A stretch of DNA of 64,000 nt from contig NZ_JACHBX010000001.1 of the NCBI RefSeq assembly GCF_014200505.1, positions 1,178,001 through 1,242,000 on the forward strand. Direction: 5' to 3'. Shown here piece after piece: positions 18,693 to 26,553 of the stretch. Each line of letters begins with the position of its first letter. Position 1 is the stretch's first letter. The translations under genes and the position numbers were made by a program. Origin of the DNA: Massilia aurea. Its GTDB lineage: Bacteria > Pseudomonadota > Gammaproteobacteria > Burkholderiales > Burkholderiaceae_D. Below the pieces are notes generated by a model, which saw only the letters and a list, made by a program, of their open reading frames with translations, was not told the DNA's origin and did not search any database.

Positions 18693-21044
18693 ATGCGCAG
18701 CGCAATCCTTGCTTTCACCGCAGGCGCTGCCTGGCTCCAGACCCGGCCCGCATTGCCGGAACCAACCAGCCTCGCAGCCTGCCTGGCCACGGCCATCATC
18801 GTTTGCGTGATCCTGCGCGGCTTGCCCCGCAAGCTGATTGCCGGCGTCCTGCTCGGCGCCTGCTGGGCAGCGCTCCTTGCCCAGAGTGCGCTGAGCGACG
18901 CGTTGCCGCTTGCAGACGAAGGCCGCGAGATCGCCGTGACTGGCGTCGTCGCCAGCCTGCCGCATCGCTTCGACGGCGGCGTGCGCTTTCAGTTCAACGT
19001 CGCGCACGTCGATACGCCCGGCGCCACCGTGCCGGCCAACATCATCCTGTCCTGGTACAGCGCCACCGCCGCCGATCCGGCGTTCGTACGGCCGGGCGAA
19101 CGCTGGCGCCTTGTCGTGCGCCTGCAGCGCCCGCACGGCAACGCCAACCCGGACGGCTTCGATTACGAAGCGTGGTTGCTGGAACAGGGTGTGCGCGCGA
19201 CGGGCTACGTCCGCCCGGCCGGCGCGCGCAATGCACGCCTGGCGGCATGGACACCGAACGCCGGCTACGCCGTGGAGCGGGCGCGGGGCTGGCTGCGTGG
19301 CCGCATTCTGGCGGTCCTGGACGGCAAGCCGTATGCGGGCGTGATCGTCGCGCTGGTGATCGGTGACCAGCGCGGTATCGACCAGGCGTCGTGGGACGTG
19401 TTCAACCGGACCGGCATCAGCCACCTCGTCTCGATCTCCGGCCTGCACATCACGATGCTGGCGGGCCTGGCCGCGTGGGCCACGTCGTGGCTGTGGCGCC
19501 GCTCATTGTTCACCGGTGCGAACCTGCCATTGCACTTGCCGGCCCAGAAGGCGGCCGCACTGGCGGGCGCCCTGGTGGCGCTGCTGTACGTGCTGCTTGC
19601 CGGCTTCGGGGTGCCGGCCCAGCGCACCTTCTACATGCTGGCGGTGGTCGCGCTGGCGCTGTGGTGCGGGCGCATCACCTCGATGTCGCACGTGCTGTGC
19701 CTGGCGCTGGGCGTGGCCGTGCTGCGCGATCCGTGGGCGATGCTGTGGCCGGGCTTCTGGCTGTCGTTCGGGGCGGTGGCGGCGATCCTGTATGCGTGCA
19801 GTGGCCGCCTGGATGTGCCCACGCGCGGCTGGCGCGCCGGTCTCGTGGTGGCGGCGCGCACCCAGTGGGCCGTCACGCTTGGCCTGGCGCCGCTCACACT
19901 GCTGCTGTTCGGCCAGGTGTCGCTGGTCAGCCCCCTGGCCAACGCAGTGGCGATTCCCGTCATCAGCCTGTTCGTCACGCCGCTCGCGCTCGCCGGCAGC
20001 GTGCTGCCGTCTCCGCTGGCCGATCTGGTGCTGGGCAGCGCGCACCTGGCAATCGTCGTCCTGGTGTGGCCCCTGACGTGGTTGGCCACACCCGCGCTGG
20101 CGGTGTGGACCGCGCCCGCGCCAGCACCGTGGATCCTCGTGCTGGCCCTGGCCGGCACCGCATGGATGCTGGCGCCGCGCGGCTGGCCGCAGCGCTGGGC
20201 GGGCCTGGCCGCGTGGACGCCGCTGCTGACCCAGATTCCGGCCGCGCCCGCGGCAGGGCGGTTCGACATCACGGCGTTTGATGTCGGCCAGGGCATGGCG
20301 CTGCTGGTCGAAACGCAGCACCACCGCCTGCTGTACGACACCGGGCCGCTGTATGCGCCCGGCGCAAGCGGCGCCACGCGCGTCATCCTGCCGTACCTGC
20401 GCGGCCGGGGCATCGGCCGGCTCGATGCGCTGGTGATTTCGCACAGCGACCTCGATCACGTCGGCGGCGCCGAGGCAGTGCTGCAGACGGTACGGGTAGG
20501 GCAGTTGATCTCGTCACTGCCCGATGGCCACCGGTTGCTGGGCAAGGCCACGCACCCGGCCCGCTGCAGCGCCGGCCAGGCCTGGCACTGGGACGGCGTG
20601 CGCTTCGAGATGCTCGCGCCCGACGGCGCCAGCTACGCCAACCCGCGCCTGAAGAGCAATGCGCGCAGCTGCGTGCTGCGCATCAGCGCGGGCGGCAAGG
20701 CGATCCTGCTCGCCGGCGATATCGAAGCGGCGCAGGAGGCTGCCCTGCTGGACACTGACGCCGACCGTCTGCGCGCCGACGTGCTGCTGGCGCCACACCA
20801 CGGCAGCGGCACCTCGTCGAGCGCGGCGTTCCTGCAAGCGGTCGCGCCGACAGTCGGGATCTTCCAGGTAGGCCACCGCAACCGCTATCGCCACCCGCAA
20901 AAGCTGGTCTATGCGCGCTATGGCGCCATGGGCATCGAGCGCATTCGCACCGATGAGCGGGGCGCCGTCACGCTGACGTTCGGGCCCGGTCTGGACGTGA
21001 CGACCTACCGCGCAACCCACGCCCGCTATTGGTACGGACGCTGA
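18693..21044 (+). CDS. comEC: DNA internalisation protein ComEC/Rec2
   Basis: 783 residues, typical for ComEC. ComEC forms the inner-membrane channel that takes up single-stranded DNA in natural transformation. The order is: N-terminal hydrophobic segment and OB-like periplasmic domain (GREIAVTGVVASLPHRF), the Competence membrane domain with many helices (GDQRGIDQASWDVF, ISGLHITMLAGL), and a C-terminal metallo-beta-lactamase domain (FDVGQGMALLVE, HSDLDHVGGAE, LLAGDIE, APHHGSGTSSS). HSDLDH keeps the metal motif, which suggests the nuclease-like domain is active. It is transcribed toward the Cpx-like kinase gene, with stops about 10 nt apart. No other competence gene is nearby. Confidence 0.92.
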   Translation: MRSAILAFTAGAAWLQTRPALPEPTSLAACLATAIIVCVILRGLPRKLIAGVLLGACWAALLAQSALSDALPLADEGREIAVTGVVASLPHRFDGGVRFQFNVAHVDTPGATVPANIILSWYSATAADPAFVRPGERWRLVVRLQRPHGNANPDGFDYEAWLLEQGVRATGYVRPAGARNARLAAWTPNAGYAVERARGWLRGRILAVLDGKPYAGVIVALVIGDQRGIDQASWDVFNRTGISHLVSISGLHITMLAGLAAWATSWLWRRSLFTGANLPLHLPAQKAAALAGALVALLYVLLAGFGVPAQRTFYMLAVVALALWCGRITSMSHVLCLALGVAVLRDPWAMLWPGFWLSFGAVAAILYACSGRLDVPTRGWRAGLVVAARTQWAVTLGLAPLTLLLFGQVSLVSPLANAVAIPVISLFVTPLALAGSVLPSPLADLVLGSAHLAIVVLVWPLTWLATPALAVWTAPAPAPWILVLALAGTAWMLAPRGWPQRWAGLAAWTPLLTQIPAAPAAGRFDITAFDVGQGMALLVETQHHRLLYDTGPLYAPGASGATRVILPYLRGRGIGRLDALVISHSDLDHVGGAEAVLQTVRVGQLISSLPDGHRLLGKATHPARCSAGQAWHWDGVRFEMLAPDGASYANPRLKSNARSCVLRISAGGKAILLAGDIEAAQEAALLDTDADRLRADVLLAPHHGSGTSSSAAFLQAVAPTVGIFQVGHRNRYRHPQKLVYARYGAMGIERIRTDERGAVTLTFGPGLDVTTYRATHARYWYGR

Positions 21045-21054
21045 GCCGCAGATA

Positions 21055-22500
21055 TCACCGTCCGGCCGCAGGCAGCGTGATCGTCACCTGCAGTCCCCCG
21101 CCATCGCGATTGGCCACCACGATCTCGCCGTCATGCGCCTGCACCACGCGCTGCGCAATGGCCAGTCCAAGCCCGTGCCCGTCGACACCGGTGCGCGACG
21201 CGCCAGAACGGAAGAATGGCTGGAAAATCGCCGGCAAGTCCTCGGGCGCGATGCCCGGTCCCCGGTCGCACACCTCGACCCGTGCCATGCCAACCACGGC
21301 GCGCACGGACACCGCCACGACGCCGCCCGGCGCGCCATGTCTGGCCGCATTGCGCACGACGTTCTCGAGCGCGCTCCAGAGCAGGTCCGGGTCGCCGCTG
21401 ACGTTGACGCTGTCGTCGGCGTCGAAATCGACGCGCAGCGCCGCGCCGCGATCGTCTGCGGCCAGGGCCTGGTCGGCCTCAAAGCGCGCATCGGCGACCA
21501 GCCCGTCGACCAGCTCCACCAGATCCACTGGCTCGCGCCGCAGCACGTCGGGCGACGCTTCCAGACGCGACAACGTCAAGAGTTCGCCGATCAGCTTGTC
21601 CATGCGGTTGCTTTCGCGCTCGATGCGTTCGAGCGTGATGCCGATCTTGTCTGGCTGCTGGTGCGCCAGGCCCAGCGCCGCCTGCATGCGCGCAAGCGGC
21701 GAGCGCAGTTCGTGCGAGACGTCGTGCAGCAGGCGGCGCTGGCCATCCATCAGCGCGCGCAGGCGTGCGCTCATGCGGTCGAAGTCGCGGCCAAGGTCGA
21801 CCAGTTCGTCGCCGCCCTTGGCGCCGGGGCCGAAGCGCGGCGCCAGGTCACCGGCAGCGGCAGCCTCGAAGGCGCTGCGCAGGGCGCGGATGGGGCGCGA
21901 GAAATACCAGGCCAGCAGCGCCGCGAACAGCAGGCTGGCCAGCACGGTGGCGCCGATCACGACGCTCTGGCCGATACGGCGGCGCGGGCCGGGGCCGGGC
22001 CCGAGGCCGGGCGTCAGCGTATCAGGGCCGGCGCCGTCGCGCAGCCCATCCTGGCGGCCGGCGTCGCGGCCGATCTGGCGCCCGAAGTCACGCGACACGA
22101 ACGCGATGTAGTGCTCGCCGCCCGGGCCGACCAGGCGCCGCGCGCCACGCCACACGGCGCTGTCGCCACTCTGGGCGCCGTCGCGTAGCTCGCGTTCGAC
22201 TGCATGCATCAGTTCGGCCGGCACTGCGCGGCCCAGCAGTTCGTGGCGCGATGCGTCGAGCACGAACAGTTGGGGGCGCCGCATGTCGGGCAGCAGGCTG
22301 CGCAGGGCGGGCAAGCCGCCGTGGCGCAGCGTGGCGGCGGCAGCGTCCAGCGCGATCGCTGCCGGCGGACCGCTGTCGAGCACGGGCGTCGCGCGTTGGC
22401 GCGCCTGGTCGCGCAGCCAGAACACGCCGCCCACGCCGATGGTCGCGGCCACCTGCGCCAGCAGGATGCACAGGAAGAACTTCCAGAACAACCGGCCCAT
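21055..22500 (-). CDS. Sensor histidine kinase (CpxA-like)
   Basis: 481 residues. There are two membrane helices (FFLCILLAQVAATIGVGGVF near residues 7-26 and VIGATVLASLLFAALLAWYF near 185-205) that bracket a periplasmic sensor domain, then HAMP. The HisKA phosphorylation site is LLHDVSHELRSPLARMQ. The ATPase domain has the N box NVVRNAARHG, the G1 box DRGPGI and the G2 box GHGLGLAIA. It follows its response regulator by 1 nt. The CpxA assignment rests on the domain order, the neighbouring CpxP/Spy-like gene and the CpxR-type sites in front of the operon. It probably senses envelope stress. Confidence 0.88.
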   Translation of the reverse strand: MGRLFWKFFLCILLAQVAATIGVGGVFWLRDQARQRATPVLDSGPPAAIALDAAAATLRHGGLPALRSLLPDMRRPQLFVLDASRHELLGRAVPAELMHAVERELRDGAQSGDSAVWRGARRLVGPGGEHYIAFVSRDFGRQIGRDAGRQDGLRDGAGPDTLTPGLGPGPGPRRRIGQSVVIGATVLASLLFAALLAWYFSRPIRALRSAFEAAAAGDLAPRFGPGAKGGDELVDLGRDFDRMSARLRALMDGQRRLLHDVSHELRSPLARMQAALGLAHQQPDKIGITLERIERESNRMDKLIGELLTLSRLEASPDVLRREPVDLVELVDGLVADARFEADQALAADDRGAALRVDFDADDSVNVSGDPDLLWSALENVVRNAARHGAPGGVVAVSVRAVVGMARVEVCDRGPGIAPEDLPAIFQPFFRSGASRTGVDGHGLGLAIAQRVVQAHDGEIVVANRDGGGLQVTITLPAAGR

Positions 22501-22501
22501 G

Positions 22502-23188
22502 CTACTCCTTGATCAACTGGTAGCCCTGGCGGTAGATCGTCTGCAGGCATGAGCGGCCGTCGGCCAATGGCCCCAGCTTGTGCCGCAGGCTGCTCAGGTG
22601 GACGTCGATATTGCGGTCGAACCGTGCCAGCGGCCGGCCCAGGCCCTGTTCTGACAGGTCGTTCTTGCTGACCGGGCGGCCGGCATTGCGGGCCAGGACT
22701 TCGAGCAGATTGAATTCGGTGCTGGTCAGGTCAAGATGCTGGCCGTCCCAGGTGGCTCGGCGCTGTTCGGGCAGCATCGTCAGCTTGCCGACGCTGAGCA
22801 CGACCCCCGGGCCGCTCTCGGGCACGGCCTGGGTGCGGCGCAGGATGGCGCGTACGCGCGCTGTCAGTTCGCGCGGCGTGCAGGGCTTGGCCACGTAATC
22901 GTCGGCGCCCAGTTCGAGGCCCAGGATGCGATCAGCGTCGTCACCGCGCGCCGTCAGCATCAGCACCGGCATGCGGCTGCCGGCGCGGATCTGGCGCAGC
23001 GCTTCGATGCCGCCCGCGCCCGGCATCATGACATCCAGGACCGCGATGGCATAACCGCCGGTCAGCGCGGCGCGCGCGCCGTCCTCGCCATTGTGCATGC
23101 AGGTGACGGAAAAGCCTTCCTGTTCGAGATATTCGGCAAACATGCCGACCAGTTCGACGTCGTCGTCGATGAGCAAAACGTGATTCAT
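22502..23188 (-). CDS. OmpR-family response regulator (CpxR-like)
   Basis: 228 residues. The receiver domain has the acidic pocket IDDD, the phospho-acceptor Asp in VLDVMMPG, the Thr in MLTARGDD and the Lys in VAKPCTPREL. The C-terminal winged helix shows LTSTEFNLLEVLARNAGRPV and DRNIDVHLSSLRHKLG, typical of OmpR/PhoB regulators. The gene leads an operon with the sensor kinase. Upstream of it are phased TTTAC half-sites matching the CpxR box, so autoregulation together with the divergent CpxP-like gene is likely. Confidence 0.92.
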   Translation of the reverse strand: MNHVLLIDDDVELVGMFAEYLEQEGFSVTCMHNGEDGARAALTGGYAIAVLDVMMPGAGGIEALRQIRAGSRMPVLMLTARGDDADRILGLELGADDYVAKPCTPRELTARVRAILRRTQAVPESGPGVVLSVGKLTMLPEQRRATWDGQHLDLTSTEFNLLEVLARNAGRPVSKNDLSEQGLGRPLARFDRNIDVHLSSLRHKLGPLADGRSCLQTIYRQGYQLIKE

Positions 23189-23229
23189 GTCGACAGGATA
23201 GCGCAGCAGGTCGGCGCCGTCTGCGGTGC

Positions 23230-23264
23230 TTTACGCGGATTTACCTGGCTTAGACGCGCTTTAC
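23230..23264. promoter_or_regulatory. Array of CpxR-type half-sites in the divergent promoter region
   Basis: TTTAC occurs at 23230, 23240 and 23260, with a degraded copy (TTAGA) at 23250, so the half-sites recur every 10 bp on one face of the helix. The first pair, TTTACGCGGATTTAC at 23230-23244, is the exact complement of the enterobacterial CpxR consensus GTAAA-N5-GTAAA. It lies 42 bp before the response-regulator start and 48-82 bp before the CpxP-like start, so it can serve both directions. Binding is inferred from the consensus. Confidence 0.7.
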
Positions 23265-23311
23265 ACGCCACCGCCACACAATGCCCGCTCTGACAACACG
23301 AGAGGTCTTCG

Positions 23312-23854
23312 ATGACACGAGCAGCTGCACCGACGAGCGAATTAAGCGGCCTGCGCGCCGCAATCGCGTTTTCCATCTGCCTGCTGGCGGCGCCCGCCGT
23401 CCTGGCCCAGCCGATGCCACTGCCGCATGGTCCGATGCACGGCGGCCCGCCGTTCGGCCAGATGCACGAACCCGATGGCGAGCCGGGTCCGTTCGGTACG
23501 CCACCATTCCTGCGTGACCTGGGCTTGAGCGATGTGCAGAACGACCGGATCTTCACGATTCTGCACAGCGAAGCACCCCGACGCCGCGCGCTCGATATCG
23601 CCGAGCGCAAGGCCGATGCGGCGTTGCGCGCGTTGGCGGCGGCGCCAGCACTTGACGGGGCCGCCGCGTCCGCTGCGGCGCAGGCGCTGGGCCAGGCCAT
23701 CGCCGGCCAGGAACTGCTGCGCCTGCAAACGCGTGCGCAGCTCAAGGCAGTGCTGACTTCGGACCAGCGCGCACAGCTCGATGCGCTGCATGACAGGGGC
23801 CGCAAGGCGGACGACGAACGAAACAACGTCCCGCACGGAGGGGCCGGGAAATGA
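23312..23854 (+). CDS. Periplasmic CpxP/Spy-like protein
   Basis: 180 residues. The signal peptide (AIAFSICLLAAPAVLAQ) cleaves near residue 33 after AxA-type sequence. The mature protein begins with a Pro/Gly/His/Met-rich stretch (PMPLPHGPMHGGPPFGQMH) that may bind metal. Two LTxxQ-type elements follow: LGLSDVQNDRI and VLTSDQRAQLD. This is the signature of the CpxP/Spy/CnrX superfamily of helical periplasmic chaperones and sensors. GAGAGG lies 6 nt before the ATG. It overlaps the dioxygenase gene by 4 nt. It is divergent from the Cpx-like regulator and probably controlled by it. Confidence 0.78.
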   Translation: MTRAAAPTSELSGLRAAIAFSICLLAAPAVLAQPMPLPHGPMHGGPPFGQMHEPDGEPGPFGTPPFLRDLGLSDVQNDRIFTILHSEAPRRRALDIAERKADAALRALAAAPALDGAAASAAAQALGQAIAGQELLRLQTRAQLKAVLTSDQRAQLDALHDRGRKADDERNNVPHGGAGK

Positions 23855-24789
23855 ATGCAGCACGCCACGGCCAGTCCGCCCACGATGCGGACCATCACCA
23901 CGAGACCGATCAAGGCCTAGAGCGCGACGTTGACCACCACCGTGGCCTGGCTGCTGACCTCGCGCGCCTGCTGACCCGGTCAACCACCCGGCGCCAGTCG
24001 CTGCGCTGGCTGTTTGCCGGCGTGGGCAGCGCGGTCCTGCCGCTGGCCGGTTGCGGCGGCGGTGTCAGTGCCGATGACGGCTTCGGTCTCTCCAGTTCAA
24101 CGACGACGACGGGCGCCGCCAGCACGGGCAGCGGCAGTGCCGTCTGCTCGGTGATTCCCGAAGAAACGGGCGGGCCGTATCCGGGCGACGGCACCAACCG
24201 CAATGCCAACGGCGTGGCCAATGCGCTGGTCCTGTCCGGCATCGTGCGCAGCGATATCCGGAGCAGCGTGGCCGGCGCCAGCGGCGTGGCGGCCGGTGTG
24301 CCGCTGACGATCCGCCTGAAGATCGAGAACGTGGCGCAGGGATGCGCGGCCGCCGCCGGCGCCACGGTTTATCTGTGGCACTGCACGCGCGAAGGGGGGT
24401 ACTCGATGTACAGCAGCGGCATCATCGGCGAGAACTACCTGCGCGGCGTGCAGGAAGCCGACAGCGACGGATACGTGACGTTCACGACCATCTTCCCGGG
24501 CTGCTATGACGGGCGCATGCCGCATGTGCATTTCGAGGTGTATCCGTCGCTGGCCAAGGCGACGAGCGCCGCGAACCGCATCAAGACATCGCAGTTCACG
24601 TTCCCGCTGGCGATCGCCAATGAGGCCTACACCAGCAGCGGCTATGCGAGCAGCATCGGCAATCTGGCGCGCATGAGCTTCGCGACGGACAACGTGTTCA
24701 GCGACGGGACGGCGCTGCAGATGGCGAGCGTCACGGGCACGGCCAGCCAGGGCTACAGCGCCGCGCTGACAGTCGGCGTAAATTGGTGA
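23851..24789 (+). CDS. Exported intradiol ring-cleavage dioxygenase-like lipoprotein
   Basis: 312 residues. The catalytic domain resembles protocatechuate 3,4-dioxygenase-type enzymes: EETGGPYPGDGTN, a beta-sandwich with GATVYLWHCTREGGYS (Tyr ligand region), and the iron-ligand block FPGCYDGRMPHVHFEVYPS. These enzymes use non-haem Fe(III) to cleave catechols. It is exported: TTRRQSLRWLF is a twin-arginine motif followed by a hydrophobic stretch and a lipobox (PLAGC), predicting a Tat-exported lipoprotein. The roughly 40 residues before it are unusually rich in His and Asp (DADHHHETD). It overlaps the CpxP-like gene by 4 nt. Similar secreted dioxygenases exist in many bacteria without known substrates. 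Confidence 0.78.
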   Translation: MNAARHGQSAHDADHHHETDQGLERDVDHHRGLAADLARLLTRSTTRRQSLRWLFAGVGSAVLPLAGCGGGVSADDGFGLSSSTTTTGAASTGSGSAVCSVIPEETGGPYPGDGTNRNANGVANALVLSGIVRSDIRSSVAGASGVAAGVPLTIRLKIENVAQGCAAAAGATVYLWHCTREGGYSMYSSGIIGENYLRGVQEADSDGYVTFTTIFPGCYDGRMPHVHFEVYPSLAKATSAANRIKTSQFTFPLAIANEAYTSSGYASSIGNLARMSFATDNVFSDGTALQMASVTGTASQGYSAALTVGVNW

Positions 24790-24902
24790 ATACGCTCTAA
24801 ACGCGTCCCGAAGATCGGGGCTGGGGCTGGAGACGCCATTACAATGGGCCGCATAATTTGGCCAACATCCCCGGCCCCCATCCTTGATCACCATCGCTGA
24901 CC

Positions 24903-25712
24903 ATGCCCAAACCGCTGCTGCACTTCGCCCACGGGAACAGCTACCCGGCTGGCACCTACAATCGCCTGCTGGCGCAGCTTGCCGAACACTACGACGTGCG
25001 TACGCTGGACATGCACGGCCACGATCCGCGCTATCCGGTCGGCGATGGCTGGAACACGCTGACTGACGAGCTGATCGCACACCTCGAAGGCTATGGCCAG
25101 CCCGCGATCCTCGTCGGCCATTCGCTGGGCGGCGCGATGTCGACGATGGCGGCGCGGCGCCGGCCCGATCTGGTGCGCTGCGTCGTGATGCTCGATTCTC
25201 CCGTGGTGGCCGGGTGGCGCGCGCTGGTCTGGCGCCTGGCCAAGCTGGCGGGGTGGGGCGCACGGCTGTCCCCGGCGCGCTTCTCGTACAAGCGGCGCGA
25301 GCACTGGCCGGACCGCGACGCCGCCTATCGCCACTTCCACGCCAAGTCGATGTTCCAGGCCTGGGCGCCGGGCGCGCTCGACGACTACATGGAGCACGGC
25401 CTGGCGCCGCATCCCGACGGCGTCACGCTGCGCTTCCGGCGTGACGTCGAATCCGCGATTTACCAGACGCTGCCGCACCACATGGGGGGCGTGATCCGCG
25501 CGCCGTTCCCGGTGCCCGTTGGCTTCATCGCCGGCACCGAGTCTGAAGAGATGCGGCAGGCAGGGCTCGCGTTCACGCGCAAGCTGGTGGGCGAGCACCT
25601 GGCCATGATCGAAGGCGGCCATCTGTATCCACTCGAAAAACCGGCGGAGACGGCGCAGCTGGTCCACGCAATGATCGAGCGTCTGCTCGGCGGCGCCAAG
25701 GCGAACGGGTAG
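24903..25712 (+). CDS. Alpha/beta-fold hydrolase
   Basis: 269 residues. The sequence runs LHFAHGNSYPAGTYN (oxyanion region HGN), the nucleophile elbow VGHSLGGAMS, an acid in FIAGTESEEM or nearby, and the catalytic His in IEGGHLYPLEKP. The length and simple cap suggest a monomeric esterase or lipase-like cytoplasmic enzyme. There is no signal peptide. It stands between the dioxygenase gene and dcd with its own short upstream region, so its partner genes are unclear and the substrate is unknown. Confidence 0.8.
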   Translation: MPKPLLHFAHGNSYPAGTYNRLLAQLAEHYDVRTLDMHGHDPRYPVGDGWNTLTDELIAHLEGYGQPAILVGHSLGGAMSTMAARRRPDLVRCVVMLDSPVVAGWRALVWRLAKLAGWGARLSPARFSYKRREHWPDRDAAYRHFHAKSMFQAWAPGALDDYMEHGLAPHPDGVTLRFRRDVESAIYQTLPHHMGGVIRAPFPVPVGFIAGTESEEMRQAGLAFTRKLVGEHLAMIEGGHLYPLEKPAETAQLVHAMIERLLGGAKANG

Positions 25713-25793
25713 GAAATCAATCATGATCAGGCCTCACGGCCAGCGCCTTTTCGCGTAAAATCGCGTGATTTTCTCCCTGCTGGAAACCCACAA

Positions 25794-26360
25794 ATGACTA
25801 TCAAGAGCGACAACTGGATCCGCCGCATGGCGCACAGCACTGGCATGATCGAACCCTTCGAGCCGCAGCAGGTGCGCGAGCAGGATGGCCGCCGGATCAT
25901 TTCGTTCGGCACCTCGTCCTACGGCTACGACATCCGCTGCGCCGATGAATTCAAGGTCTTCACCAACATCAACAGCACGATCGTCGACCCAAAGAATTTC
26001 GACTCGAACTCGTTCGTCGACATCAAGAGCGACGTCTGCATCATCCCGCCGAACTCGTTCGCGCTGGCGCGCACGATCGAATACTTCCGTATCCCGCGCA
26101 ATGTGCTGACCATTTGCCTGGGCAAATCGACCTACGCGCGCTGCGGCATCATCGTCAACGTCACGCCGTTCGAACCCGAATGGGAAGGCTACGTGACGCT
26201 CGAGTTCTCGAACACGACGCCGCTGCCGGCGAAGATCTACGCGGGCGAAGGCTGCGCGCAGGTGCTGTTCTTCGAAAGCGATGAAGTCTGCGAAACGTCG
26301 TACAAGGACCGTGACGGCAAGTACCAGGGCCAGGTCGGCGTGACACTGCCGAAAGCCTGA
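25794..26360 (+). CDS. dcd: dCTP deaminase
   Basis: 188 residues, the standard length. Dcd deaminates dCTP to dUTP, feeding dTMP synthesis through dUTPase and thymidylate synthase. Diagnostic blocks are SSYGYDIRC, the P-loop-free nucleotide site [19 protein letters not shown] (catalytic Glu in [13 protein letters not shown]) and [12 protein letters not shown]. The upstream 80 nt contains the AT-rich stretch TTTTCGCGTAAAATCGCG, which could hold the promoter. The T6SS cargo island begins about 50 nt after its stop, so dcd marks the left boundary of the inserted region. Confidence 0.96.
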   Translation: MTIKSDNWIRRMAHSTGMIEPFEPQQVREQDGRRIISFGTSSYGYDIRCADEFKVFTNINSTIVDPKNFDSNSFVDIKSDVCIIPPNSFALARTIEYFRIPRNVLTICLGKSTYARCGIIVNVTPFEPEWEGYVTLEFSNTTPLPAKIYAGEGCAQVLFFESDEVCETSYKDRDGKYQGQVGVTLPKA

Positions 26361-26406
26361 GCAACTGCACCACCGTTCTGCGCAGGATCAACCTGCCGCG
26401 GCAAGC

Positions 26407-26439
26407 GGGCATCTAAAGTCGAAGTTTCGTAACGACAAT
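26407..26439 (+). repeat. 33-nt direct repeat upstream of the PAAR remnant (second copy 28839-28871)
   Basis: The 33 nt at 26407-26439 recur without change at 28839-28871. Both copies end 12-13 nt before the ATG of a PAAR reading frame, and similarity extends weakly about 40 nt further upstream. The shared block contains the small palindrome CGAAGTTTCG and flanking GTCG/CGAC, so it may be a promoter-operator or ribosome-loading element for the cargo units. It also marks the left end of the duplicated unit. Confidence 0.8.
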
Positions 26440-26451
26440 CAGGTGCGACCA

Positions 26452-26553
26452 ATGGCCACGCGCGCGGTGATCTGTGAGGATGGTCCCACTGCTTGCGCAG
26501 GCGTGGTCGTTGTTGTGGAGGCGCGTCGTCGGAACGCCGACGACGGTGCTTAA
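26452..26553 (+). pseudogene. Remnant of a PAAR-domain gene
   Basis: The frame starts MATRAVICEDGPTACAGVVV, matching the first 20 codons of the intact PAAR gene at 28885, but ends after 33 residues. Most of the PAAR domain and its C-terminal extension are missing; the sequence jumps to a segment resembling the intergenic bases before the second peptidase gene (both end in GACGGTGC followed closely by the peptidase ATG). It therefore looks like an internal deletion of roughly 430 nt. The TAA directly abuts the ATG of the peptidase gene, so the residual frame may still help its translation. Confidence 0.75.
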
